From Ignavibacteriales bacterium (GTDB taxonomy: Bacteria; Bacteroidota; Ignavibacteria; UBA10030), in assembly GCA_016218005.1 (NCBI GenBank), contig JACRFF010000105.1, positions 1-7,659 of the forward strand: DNA of 7,659 bases, written 5' to 3'. This document shows, piece by piece, positions 1 to 6,584 of this stretch. The translations under genes and the position numbers were made by a program. Position 1 is the first letter of the stretch. The number at the start of each line of letters is the position of its first letter. A model generated the notes under the pieces. It made no database searches and was not told the DNA's origin. It saw only the letters and a list, made by a program, of their open reading frames with translations.

Positions 1-1
1 G

Positions 2-553
2 TTGGAAGCGAGAACTTATCTTGCTGAAAGTGGCCGCCGATGGTACGAAATCTGGGTGCATCAATCTCCCGCCGATTTTCGTCAGAGGAAAATCATCACG
101 CCCGATATTTCCTCACAGAATCGCTTTGCCCTCGATGACAAAACGTTCTTTGTAAATGGCACCTGTTTCTACATCATCCTCAAGGACAAGTCTGACGATT
201 CCTACTATTCCATCCTTGGATTGCTCAACTCAAAGGTCATGGAGTATTTCCATAAGACAACAAGCGGCAACTCGCTTTACGCCAAACGCTTTCGTTATTG
301 GTCTTCCTATTTGGGCAGTTATCCGGTCGCCAAGCGATTGTTTGATTCTCCCAAACTCAGTTCCGCGCTCATCACAAATGTCTCTCACTTACTTCAGGCC
401 ACTGCCAATGAAGAACGAATCCGACTCGAAGAAGAGAATGACCGGCTCTGCTACAAGCTATTCGATTTGACGGACGATGATATCCAAGAAATTGAGTCTA
501 CGCTCTCTGTCCATTCCTCGCACGCACAAGTGAAAGGTATCTCTGCTAAATGA
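2..553 (+). CDS. C-terminal part of a TaqI/Eco57I-like DNA adenine methyltransferase (5' truncated by window edge)
   Basis: The frame is open from the left edge, and the TTG at position 2 is most likely an internal Leu codon, so the true start lies outside the window. The visible 183 residues resemble the C-terminal target-recognition domain of TaqI-like and Eco57I-like N6-adenine methyltransferases. The block beginning KIITPDISSQNRFALDD (about residues 30-46) is followed by a beta-rich stretch, then ILGLLNSKVMEYFHKTTSG (about 71-89), with the typical 'LLNSK' helix and an 'Y..SYPVAKR' segment. The catalytic NPPY and SAM-binding motifs expected in the N-terminal half are not in the window, so the methyltransferase call is inferred from the recognition domain only. 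A type IIG enzyme with an N-terminal nuclease is also possible. The stop overlaps the next start by ATGA, which suggests translational coupling with the nuclease gene downstream. Confidence 0.75.
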   Translation: MEARTYLAESGRRWYEIWVHQSPADFRQRKIITPDISSQNRFALDDKTFFVNGTCFYIILKDKSDDSYYSILGLLNSKVMEYFHKTTSGNSLYAKRFRYWSSYLGSYPVAKRLFDSPKLSSALITNVSHLLQATANEERIRLEEENDRLCYKLFDLTDDDIQEIESTLSVHSSHAQVKGISAK

Positions 554-1176
554 AATCAAGGCAAACTCTCTTAGCCTCGGCAAACAAGAAAAAGAAACTC
601 ATTTACCAAACCGATTTAGAAGATGCAAATAGTCTCGCAAACCAGCCCCCCTCGAAAGGCACTCTTTATACCCTTGAGGAATTAGCCATACTCACCGAAG
701 ACCTGATGTCAATCGACGCACCAACAGATTCAAACGGTCGCATCCTTGAGGTTCGTCCCAAAGGTCATTGGTTTGAGTTCGAGGTTGCAAAGCGACTTGG
801 CTACAACTATCCGCCCGGTGGCGGGTTGTTTCCCGACATTCGACATCAAGCCTTGGAAATTAAGCATCATACTGGCAAGAGCATCACAGTTGATTTTGGT
901 CGTTACCACCCTGGATCAGACGATGTGGTCAATGAAACCTGGAACCGCCAACTTCAATTGAAGGTGAAAGAAATCCGTTATCTCATTGCACTCGCCCCAC
1001 CTCCTGCATTCAAAGTTACCACACTCATTCTTCTCACGGGTGCACAGATCGTGAATGTTTTCGGTGTCTCTCCTACTGCGACAATCAAGTACCAAATGGG
1101 AATCTCCGAAAAGTGGAGAGAAGAACATCGTGGGAAGATGATGGTGGGCGAGAAGGTTTGGCTGCGAGCTGAATAA
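550..1176 (+). CDS. PD-(D/E)XK type II restriction endonuclease (probable partner of the upstream methyltransferase)
   Basis: A 208-residue protein with no signal peptide or membrane segment. It carries a good PD-(D/E)XK catalytic signature: FPDIRHQALEIKHH gives P95-D96, then E103-I104-K105, where D96, E103 and K105 would bind the metal and activate water. An upstream helix GHWFEFEVAKRLGY (about 72-85) could supply the accessory glutamate seen in many nucleases of this fold. The N-terminus is Lys-rich. The ATG overlaps the methyltransferase stop (ATGA). That coupling, plus the recognition-domain partner, makes a type II restriction enzyme the best reading, cutting the same site that the methylase protects. 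Recognition sequence and subfamily cannot be read from the sequence. The base composition looks more A/T-rich than in valS to the right, consistent with a transferred cassette, but this was judged by eye. Confidence 0.75.
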   Translation: MKSRQTLLASANKKKKLIYQTDLEDANSLANQPPSKGTLYTLEELAILTEDLMSIDAPTDSNGRILEVRPKGHWFEFEVAKRLGYNYPPGGGLFPDIRHQALEIKHHTGKSITVDFGRYHPGSDDVVNETWNRQLQLKVKEIRYLIALAPPPAFKVTTLILLTGAQIVNVFGVSPTATIKYQMGISEKWREEHRGKMMVGEKVWLRAE

Positions 1177-1409
1177 CACAAACCGTACCGTACATAACGG
1201 GGTGCGTGAACAACAGCCGAAGGCCCGATACTATCATCCACCAGCAGCGGATGTCTATCTCGTTCAACCTATGTCTCGCGAATGAAGCGTTGTGTGCGGC
1301 GAGACAATACGCGGACATAAAGTCTGCGGCTGCCTCAACGCCTTCCTTGTTGGTCTGCGTCTTTGTGTTTTGTAGAGGAAGGATCAGTGAAGTGTGGGAA
1401 GGATTCGAG
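1177..1409. other. gene-free spacer between convergent genes, with short inverted repeats
   Basis: No reading frame here resembles a protein family. Two perfect but separated inverted repeats are visible. GTCTCGC at 1273-1279 pairs with GCGAGAC at 1299-1305 (19-base loop). CCTTCCT at 1341-1347 pairs with AGGAAGG at 1376-1382 (28-base loop). Neither is followed by a T-run on either strand, so neither is a normal intrinsic terminator. The minus strand across about 1352-1370 reads ACACAAAGACGCAGACC, which resembles the CGCAGAG/CGCAAAG-type dispersed repeat seen more completely at 4626-4687, so this may be a decayed copy. Confidence 0.45.
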
Positions 1410-1820
1410 CTAATCCGGATAACGAAACGCAAGATCGATGACGACATCCGGATGCAGACTGCGGGCAACCGGACACGCGTGTGCTGTTGCTTCAAGTTTC
1501 TTGCGCACTTCATTCGGTACGCCGGGACTCACATCGAAGCGTAAGACGATTTTGGCAATGCGCCGTGGTCCATCAGTCGACATATGCTTCTCTGCGTAGA
1601 TTTTGGTGCCGGCCAATGCAATCCCCTCGCGCTCGGCAACGATACCGGTGGTAGTGATAATGCACGTTGCCAGCGCCGTTACCACGAGGTCGGTGGGCGA
1701 AAAGCTTTCGCCCTTGCCGTGATTGTCCGTCGGTGCGTCGGTGATGAGCTCAACGCTGCTCGGACTGTGGGTGGCTTTGCACCGAAGCTCGCCCAAATAT
1801 CGTATTGATTGAGGAACCAT
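1410..1820 (-). CDS. OsmC-family protein (thiol-dependent hydroperoxide reductase type)
   Basis: A 136-residue protein, the usual length for the OsmC/Ohr superfamily. Family landmarks are in order. The GKGESFSPTDLVVTALATC segment (35-53) ends in the first conserved cysteine, C53. It is followed by the central helix with E64, and the second conserved cysteine, C116, lies in HACPVARSL. In characterised members these two cysteines reduce organic hydroperoxides, and a Glu near the centre assists. The protein is cytosolic, with no signal peptide. The sequence does not separate OsmC proper from the broader 'OsmC-like' redox group. The ATG lies 26 bases after the valS stop, with a GAGAAG sequence very close upstream (3-base spacing, poor). 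No alternative in-frame start fits better. Co-transcription with valS is likely from spacing and orientation. The gene converges on the restriction locus. Confidence 0.85.
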   Translation of the reverse strand: MVPQSIRYLGELRCKATHSPSSVELITDAPTDNHGKGESFSPTDLVVTALATCIITTTGIVAEREGIALAGTKIYAEKHMSTDGPRRIAKIVLRFDVSPGVPNEVRKKLEATAHACPVARSLHPDVVIDLAFRYPD

Positions 1821-1846
1821 TTGCTTCTCGCAGTTCGGTTGCTCTG

Positions 1847-4594
1847 CTAATGCAATCCCAAAAAATTTGCCTGCAACTTCTGTACGTTTTCCGTCATGTT
1901 GCGCTGCTTCTCTCGCTCCTTTTCCACCACTTCTTTCGGTGCGCGCTCGACGAAGCTGGCATTGCCAAGTTTTCTTTCGATGCCTTCGATCATTCCTTGC
2001 AAGCGCACAATCTCTTTTTCCAACCGCTTCCGTTCAGCGTCGAGGTCGATGAGTCCTTCTAACGGAACGTAAATTTCCGTTCCTTCCACCACGGCGCTTG
2101 CGGCCGCTTTTGGCTTTTGGAATTGCTCGCCGTCGCGGTGCCACGAGGGAACCGTTTTGGCTTTGCACAGCCTGTCGATATAGCCCAGCAAGCCGCGAAC
2201 GTCTTGGGCGTTGACGGCAAGCCGTTCACCGATCTCTCCGTGCAAATGCATCTGCACCTCGATCTGTTTCGATGGCGGCACGTTTAACTCACCGCGAATG
2301 TTGCGCACCGCCTCGATCACCTTGGTCAAAAACTCCATCTCGCGTTCGATTACGGCGTTGACGAATTTTTCATCTGAAACAGGAAACGCCGTTTTCATGA
2401 TTGATGCCCCATTGCGGTCGGCAAAGTGCTGCCACAGTTCTTCCGTGATGAACGGCATAATGGGATGCAGCAATCGCAGCGCTTGATCGAACACCCAGAG
2501 CGCTCGTTGAACAACGACGCGTTTCACTTCGTTTGGTTCTCCGCCATAGAAGCGTGTCTTTACTAATTCGATGTACCAATCGCAGAAATCGTGCCAGATG
2601 AAATCATACGCGATCTTCGTCGTCTCGTTGATGGTGAACTCCGAGAGCGCGGTATCGAAATCTTTCACGGCGTGATTGAGACGCGAAAGAATCCACCGGT
2701 CGGCGATATCCATGCGCTCGGTGTGCAGTTTGTCAAGAGCGACCGGATCGCTGCCGAAGATTTCCTGTTTGTTCATCAGCAGAAAGCGTCCGGCATTCCA
2801 AATTTTGTTGGCGAAGTTGCGGCCAAGTTCGCACTTTTCTTTTCCGAAGAGAATATCTTGACCGAGCGGCGCCAGATAGCTGATGGTGAAACGCAATGCG
2901 TCGGCGCCGTACTCGCCGATGACGTCGATGGGGTCCGGTGAATTGCCGAGCGACTTGCTCATCTTACGTCCCTGCAAGTCGCGCACAATGCTGGTGAAGT
3001 ACACGTCGCGGAAAGGAACAAGCTCGTCGTCGGACTTGCGGGGCCGGCCGTTATTGTTTTTCTCCCCCTCCATGAATTCCAGATTTGCCATCACCATGCG
3101 CGCAACCCAGAAGAAAATAATGTCGGGCCCCGTGACCAGCGTGTCGGTCGGATTGAAATAGCGCAAGTCCTCGTTCTCGCGCGGCCAGCCGAGCGTTGAG
3201 AATGGCCACAGCCACGACGAGAACCACGTATCGAGCACGTCATCGTCTTGTCGCAGCGCTGTGCCGGCGGAAAGATTGAGCCTCGTGCGTGCTTCGGTTT
3301 CGTTGCGTGCTGCGGTGGATCGGCCATCGTCGGCGTAGTAGACGGGAATGCGATGTCCCCACCAGATTTGCCGCGAGATGCACCAATCCCGAATGTTCAT
3401 CATCCAGTGCTCGTACACTTTGGCGTGGCGTTCCGGATGAAATTTGATCTTGCCGCTGTTCACCACACGCAGCGCTTTGGCGGCGAGCGGTCGCATCTTG
3501 ACGAACCATTGATCCGACAGCCACGGCTCGACAACGGTATGGCATCGATAGCATTTGCCGACGTTGTGAACGTACGGCTCAACCTTCACCACAAATCCGC
3601 CGGTTTCTAAATCCTTGAGAAGTTCTTTCCGGCACTCAAACCGGTCCAAACCTTCATATTGTTTCGGAGCCGATTCGTTCACTCTTGCCTTCTCATAGAA
3701 CACATTCGTCTGTGGAAGATTGTGGCGCTGTCCGAGCAAGAAGTCGTTCGGGTCGTGCGCCGGCGTTACCTTCATTATGCCTGTGCCGAATGATGAGTCG
3801 ATGTAATCGTCCGCGATGATCGGGAGCTTGCGGTTGACGATCGGAAGAATGGCGGTCTTGCCGATGAGATGTTTGTAGCGCTCATCTTTGGGATTGACGC
3901 ACAGCGCGGTATCGCCCAGCATGGTTTCCGGCCGTGTGGTGGCGATGACGGCAAACTCTTTCGTGCCTTCAATGGGATAACGGAAGTAGTAGAGATGGCC
4001 GTTCGTTTCGCTGTGGTCAACCTCGTCGTCGCTCAGCGCGGTTTGGTGGAATGGGCACCAGTTGACAATGTACTTGCCGCGATAGACCAATCCTTTATCA
4101 TAGAGGCGAACGAACACTTCTTTGACGGCGTCGGAAAGTCCTTCGTCCATCGTGAAGCGCTCGCGCCGCCAATCACACGAAACGCCAAGTTTTCGCAGCT
4201 GTCGGATAATCGTGCCGCCGTACTGTTCTTTCCATTCCCACACCCGCTCGACGAATTTCTCGCGTCCGAGGTCGTGGCGGTTCTTTCCTTCCTTAGCGAG
4301 TGATTTTTCGACGGCGTTCTGCGTGGCGATGCCGGCGTGGTCGGTGCCGGGAATCCAGCACGCCTCGAACCCTTGCATGCGCTTCCAGCGAATCAGGATG
4401 TCTTGGATCGTATTGTTCAGCACGTGCCCCATCGTCAGCATGCCTGTAACATTCGGCGGCGGGATGACAATGGTGTACGGCGACTTGTCCTTGTTGACGT
4501 TGGCGTTGAAGAGTCCGCGGCTTTCCCATTGGGCGTACCAACGGTCTTCGACCTCTTTGGGACTGTATACTTTGGATAGTTCGCTTGCGCTCAT
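1847..4594 (-). CDS. valS: valyl-tRNA synthetase (class I, zinc-type)
   Basis: Charges tRNA-Val with valine in the cytosol, with proofreading of threonine. The 915 residues match the normal bacterial length. In order: the class I HIGH-type signature PPPNVTGMLTMGH, with TMGH at 54-57; the editing domain with ATTRPETMLGDTA (218-230) and GTGIMKVTPAHDPNDF (270-285); ISRQIWWGHRIP (406-417); DVLDTWFSSWLWP (452-464); the KMSKS loop at 544-548; an anticodon-binding helical domain from about 630; and a C-terminal tRNA-binding coiled coil from about 850 to the end. C180, H183, C348 and C351 sit where zinc-containing ValRS enzymes such as that of Thermus have four cysteines, so one ligand would be His here. 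The start MSASELSKVYSPKEVEDRW gives a normal N-terminus. No clear Shine-Dalgarno precedes it. No T-box leader is visible. Confidence 0.97.
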   Translation of the reverse strand: MSASELSKVYSPKEVEDRWYAQWESRGLFNANVNKDKSPYTIVIPPPNVTGMLTMGHVLNNTIQDILIRWKRMQGFEACWIPGTDHAGIATQNAVEKSLAKEGKNRHDLGREKFVERVWEWKEQYGGTIIRQLRKLGVSCDWRRERFTMDEGLSDAVKEVFVRLYDKGLVYRGKYIVNWCPFHQTALSDDEVDHSETNGHLYYFRYPIEGTKEFAVIATTRPETMLGDTALCVNPKDERYKHLIGKTAILPIVNRKLPIIADDYIDSSFGTGIMKVTPAHDPNDFLLGQRHNLPQTNVFYEKARVNESAPKQYEGLDRFECRKELLKDLETGGFVVKVEPYVHNVGKCYRCHTVVEPWLSDQWFVKMRPLAAKALRVVNSGKIKFHPERHAKVYEHWMMNIRDWCISRQIWWGHRIPVYYADDGRSTAARNETEARTRLNLSAGTALRQDDDVLDTWFSSWLWPFSTLGWPRENEDLRYFNPTDTLVTGPDIIFFWVARMVMANLEFMEGEKNNNGRPRKSDDELVPFRDVYFTSIVRDLQGRKMSKSLGNSPDPIDVIGEYGADALRFTISYLAPLGQDILFGKEKCELGRNFANKIWNAGRFLLMNKQEIFGSDPVALDKLHTERMDIADRWILSRLNHAVKDFDTALSEFTINETTKIAYDFIWHDFCDWYIELVKTRFYGGEPNEVKRVVVQRALWVFDQALRLLHPIMPFITEELWQHFADRNGASIMKTAFPVSDEKFVNAVIEREMEFLTKVIEAVRNIRGELNVPPSKQIEVQMHLHGEIGERLAVNAQDVRGLLGYIDRLCKAKTVPSWHRDGEQFQKPKAAASAVVEGTEIYVPLEGLIDLDAERKRLEKEIVRLQGMIEGIERKLGNASFVERAPKEVVEKEREKQRNMTENVQKLQANFLGLH

Positions 4595-4625
4595 ACTGTG
4601 ATCGACTCAGAATGCAAATAAGAAA

Positions 4626-4687
4626 CCGCAGAGTTCGCAAAGAAGCGCCAAGCTCACTCGCTTTGCGTGCCTTCACGTCCTTCGCGG
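4626..4687. repeat. 62-bp imperfect palindrome of the dispersed CGCAGAG/CGCAAAG intergenic type
   Basis: The arms 4626-4652 and 4661-4687 (27 bases each) are inverted copies matching at 17 of 27 positions, around an 8-base centre CTCACTCG. The left arm starts CCGCAGAGTTCGCAAAG and the right arm ends in CCTTCGCGG. Palindromes of this 'cgcagag...cgcaaag' flavour are common between genes in many environmental bacteria. This one lies 32 bases upstream of valS, so it should be transcribed in, or lie next to, the valS leader. Its dispersal in this genome cannot be seen from one window. Confidence 0.65.
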
Positions 4688-4779
4688 CAGCAATGTTGGT
4701 TCAATAAACAAAAAAAGTGAGAGTGAAGCAACGAAGGTGCAGTCAGAACGGCACCAGCGTTGGTGTTGCCCAGGTTGGT

Positions 4780-4829
4780 CAAGTGAAAAAGAAAAAAGTC
4801 CCACCTGAAATTGGATTCAAGTGGGACTT
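4780..4829 (-). terminator. Rho-independent terminator of the cytochrome unit
   Basis: The perfect 9-base arms AAGTCCCAC (4796-4804) and GTGGGACTT (4821-4829) enclose a further TGAA/TTCA pairing (4806-4809 with 4816-4819) and a 6-base loop. Read on the minus strand, the stem is followed by TTTTTTCTTTTT. It starts 25 bases after the stop of the minus-strand cytochrome gene. It therefore ends that transcript and isolates valS, which must have its own promoter between here and 4595. The plus strand has no T-run after the stem, so the terminator is one-directional. Confidence 0.93.
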
Positions 4830-4854
4830 GTGTGATTAGACAGAAGTTTGATGC

Positions 4855-5223
4855 CTACTTCTTCATCGTGTCGGCAGGGGCTTTCAAGGAAGTTAGCCAT
4901 TGAATAAGCGCGGTGAAGTCTTCCTGCGAGCCGTTGAACCGAATGAGGTGCTTCTTGCCGTTCAAGGTCGTATCCTTTTTCAGGAACTTGGCAATGAATG
5001 CTGAGTCGACGCTCGTGCCCACGGTCGAAAGATCCGGCGGACCCTGCTTGGAAGTCGATGCAGACTTCTTCACAATCCCCGCTGCTTCGACCGAGTGGCA
5101 GCCCCCACATTTTTTGTCCACAAAGACTATCTTGCCATCCGATTTTTCCTGCCGTGCCGCTCCAAAGGAAACAGCAAGGCAAAGAATTGCTACAACTGCC
5201 GTGATTTGATGGAGCTTTTTCAT
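4855..5223 (-). CDS. small periplasmic monoheme cytochrome c with no methionine ligand in the usual place
   Basis: A 122-residue exported protein. The N-terminal signal peptide has MKK, a hydrophobic core ITAVVAILCLAVSF and likely cleavage after the AA at 22-23. CGGCH at 39-43 is the single heme c attachment site, with H43 as proximal ligand. GPPDLSTVG (61-69) and the last helix EDFTALIQWLTSLK (101-114) complete a class I cytochrome c fold. There is no Met between residue 44 and the extreme C-terminus (M120). In the slot where many relatives have the Met ligand the sequence reads GKKHLIRF, so H92 is a candidate sixth ligand. AGGA 8 bases before the ATG (5232-5235) supports the start. It is the second gene of a two-gene unit with the porin-cytochrome upstream, ended by the terminator at 4780-4829. 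The likely role is periplasmic electron shuttle. The partner assignment is inferred from context. Confidence 0.9.
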   Translation of the reverse strand: MKKLHQITAVVAILCLAVSFGAARQEKSDGKIVFVDKKCGGCHSVEAAGIVKKSASTSKQGPPDLSTVGTSVDSAFIAKFLKKDTTLNGKKHLIRFNGSQEDFTALIQWLTSLKAPADTMKK

Positions 5224-5239
5224 TATGTAATTCCTGTCT

Positions 5240-5291
5240 GAAGAGCGCTGCGGCCGTGGTACGATCCACCGCCGCAGAATTCAAACTCTTC
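5240..5291 (-). promoter_or_regulatory. two-part intergenic hairpin between the heme-barrel and cytochrome genes
   Basis: Inner stem: CTGCGGC (5248-5254) with GCCGCAG (5271-5277), then a C/C mismatch, then GTGG (5256-5259) with CCAC (5266-5269) around a 6-base loop. Outer stem: GAAGAG (5240-5245) with CTCTTC (5286-5291). On the minus-strand transcript there is no U-run after it, so it is not an intrinsic terminator. It occupies most of the 69-base gap and ends 4 bases before the cytochrome gene's AGGA ribosome site. It could protect the mRNA 3' end, be a processing site, or tune the ratio of the two products. Confidence 0.6.
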
Positions 5292-5292
5292 G

Positions 5293-6522
5293 TTAGAAGA
5301 TGAAGATCATCCGAACTTGCACGCTGTTGTCCGTCTGCGTGCCGAGGGTTCCCTTTTTCGTGGCTTTGTTTTGAAATTCACCGATGAATTGAAGTCCACT
5401 GTCGGCGTAGAAATTCGCCACCGCGGTTAGAGCTGAAACTTCGTTCTGGCCCGTACTCGTGGAAGGATCAAAACCGTCATATCGAACGCCCACCCACATC
5501 GGTTCGGACAAATTGTAGTTGACTTCACCAAAGTAGCCATTGCTGTTGAAGCTCGTGCCCAGATTGTCAGCCCCGGTTTGGTAGCCACCGAGGAACAGGA
5601 ATTTTTGAACCGGATAGCTGCCGTACAACGCATACCGTTGGAAAGAGTTTTTCACAAGGCTGCCGGCGACAGGAAGATCAACGTTTCCGAGGTACGCGTA
5701 CCCCGTTACGCCGCCACCGTCATCCGTGAGCATATGCGTTGCGGTCAACTGTACATCCTTGTTGTCGCGTGAAGGCTGTGTGCTGGACTTGGAGAGACTG
5801 CCGCCCTGAGCCGGTTCCGCTGTAGTGCTGTTTGGCGCAATCAAACCATTGAACACGGTTGCACGGAATGAAGTCTTGTCCATCGTGTAACCAACTTCGA
5901 GTCCCGCCTGATCAAATCCCCACGGCTTGAAGAGTGTGGACTGACCATTGTTGGCAGCCGCCGACTGAATCAAAGGACGTGAAAGACCGAGTGGGCGGTC
6001 GGAGGCGCCGTATCCTTCAAATGGGTGAAAGATGCCGGCGCGAACGGACCAGAATTTGTTGCCATCTCCATAGTTTGCGCGAACGTACGCATTCTCAATC
6101 TCTGCTGGTTCATCCGGCAAGAAGGACATTTCGACGAGCGAAGCGTAGTTCTTTCCAAACGCTCCTGTGATTGGATAGAACGTCACCTCGTGGAATGTCA
6201 ACTGTGTGTTGCTGCTGGAGGTTGTTCCCGATGCTGTTGGAACGTCAGAGGTTTTGTAGTCGAAGCGCGTTTGTGTTCGAGCAGCAATGTAATCGCCAGC
6301 GTTCGTGGAGCTTTCGCCTTTCCCAATCTCATCGGGAAGACGGAATCCGGCAGCGCGAAACTGGAAGCCAAATTCATTCAAACGCGGGATTCCGTTGTGG
6401 CAAGATGCACAACTCATATTGTAGCGGCGAGCAAAGTTTGGCATTCCGTATGATGTGGTTGCCATGCTCAATCCCACGATCATCGTGAGAACGAGCGTCA
6501 TCCAATTCTTGTTAGGTTGCAT
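5293..6522 (-). CDS. Cyc2-like outer-membrane porin-cytochrome fusion (monoheme N-terminus plus beta-barrel)
   Basis: A 409-residue exported protein. The signal peptide is at about 1-26 (MQPNKNW, then hydrophobic TLVLTMIVGLSM, then TTSYG). The mature N-terminus reads MPNFARRYNMSCASCHNG, with one heme c site CASCH at 38-42. It continues IPRLNEFGFQFRAAGFRLP, which closely follows the 'FAR...CxxCH...P.LN.FG..F...G' pattern of Cyc2-type and related heme-barrel proteins. From about 78 to the end are alternating amphipathic strands rich in Tyr, Phe and Gly, with polar loops (Ser/Thr-rich at about 92-106 and 231-256), ending in RMIFIF with a C-terminal Phe, as in outer-membrane barrels. In Cyc2 such a fusion moves electrons between extracellular donors and the periplasm. 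Direction and substrate here are unknown. AAGGAG lies 7 bases before this ATG. The frame is open 60 codons further upstream, but that part has no signal peptide at its end and no ribosome site. It shares a unit with the small cytochrome. Confidence 0.8.
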   Translation of the reverse strand: MQPNKNWMTLVLTMIVGLSMATTSYGMPNFARRYNMSCASCHNGIPRLNEFGFQFRAAGFRLPDEIGKGESSTNAGDYIAARTQTRFDYKTSDVPTASGTTSSSNTQLTFHEVTFYPITGAFGKNYASLVEMSFLPDEPAEIENAYVRANYGDGNKFWSVRAGIFHPFEGYGASDRPLGLSRPLIQSAAANNGQSTLFKPWGFDQAGLEVGYTMDKTSFRATVFNGLIAPNSTTAEPAQGGSLSKSSTQPSRDNKDVQLTATHMLTDDGGGVTGYAYLGNVDLPVAGSLVKNSFQRYALYGSYPVQKFLFLGGYQTGADNLGTSFNSNGYFGEVNYNLSEPMWVGVRYDGFDPSTSTGQNEVSALTAVANFYADSGLQFIGEFQNKATKKGTLGTQTDNSVQVRMIFIF

Positions 6523-6529
6523 TACCAAT

Positions 6530-6535
6530 CTCCTT
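6530..6535 (-). promoter_or_regulatory. Shine-Dalgarno site fixing the start of the heme-barrel gene
   Basis: On the minus strand AAGGAG is followed by ATTGGTA and the ATG at 6522. This near-perfect ribosome site, directly before a signal-peptide start, rejects the longer 469-codon reading beginning at 6702. Confidence 0.9.
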
Positions 6536-6584
6536 GAATATGTTTTGAGATGATGAACTGTTGTTCTGTCTAACCAGCGGGTAT

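Noticed and set aside
1085..1513. Minus-strand frame overlapping the ends of the nuclease and OsmC genes
   Set aside because: It overlaps two well-supported genes, has low-complexity Arg/Ser/His-rich composition and no recognisable domain.
3248..4601. Several plus-strand open frames of 80-159 codons opposite valS
   Set aside because: They mirror the codon structure of valS, have no ribosome sites or family motifs, and valS is unambiguous on the other strand.
4752..4765. CACCA-GCGT-TGGTG mini-hairpin upstream of valS, and a protein-like minus-strand phrase TNLGNTNAGAV nearby
   Set aside because: Only five base pairs, no T-run. The phrase has no start or family support and is likely chance.
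4595..4854. T-box or amino-acid attenuator for valS
   Set aside because: The only terminator stem belongs to the end of the cytochrome gene. No T-box sequence, specifier loop or Val-rich leader frame is visible.
4817..5284. Alternative minus frame of 155 codons over the small cytochrome
   Set aside because: It lacks the CxxCH and signal peptide of the overlapping cytochrome frame and reads through the terminator stem.
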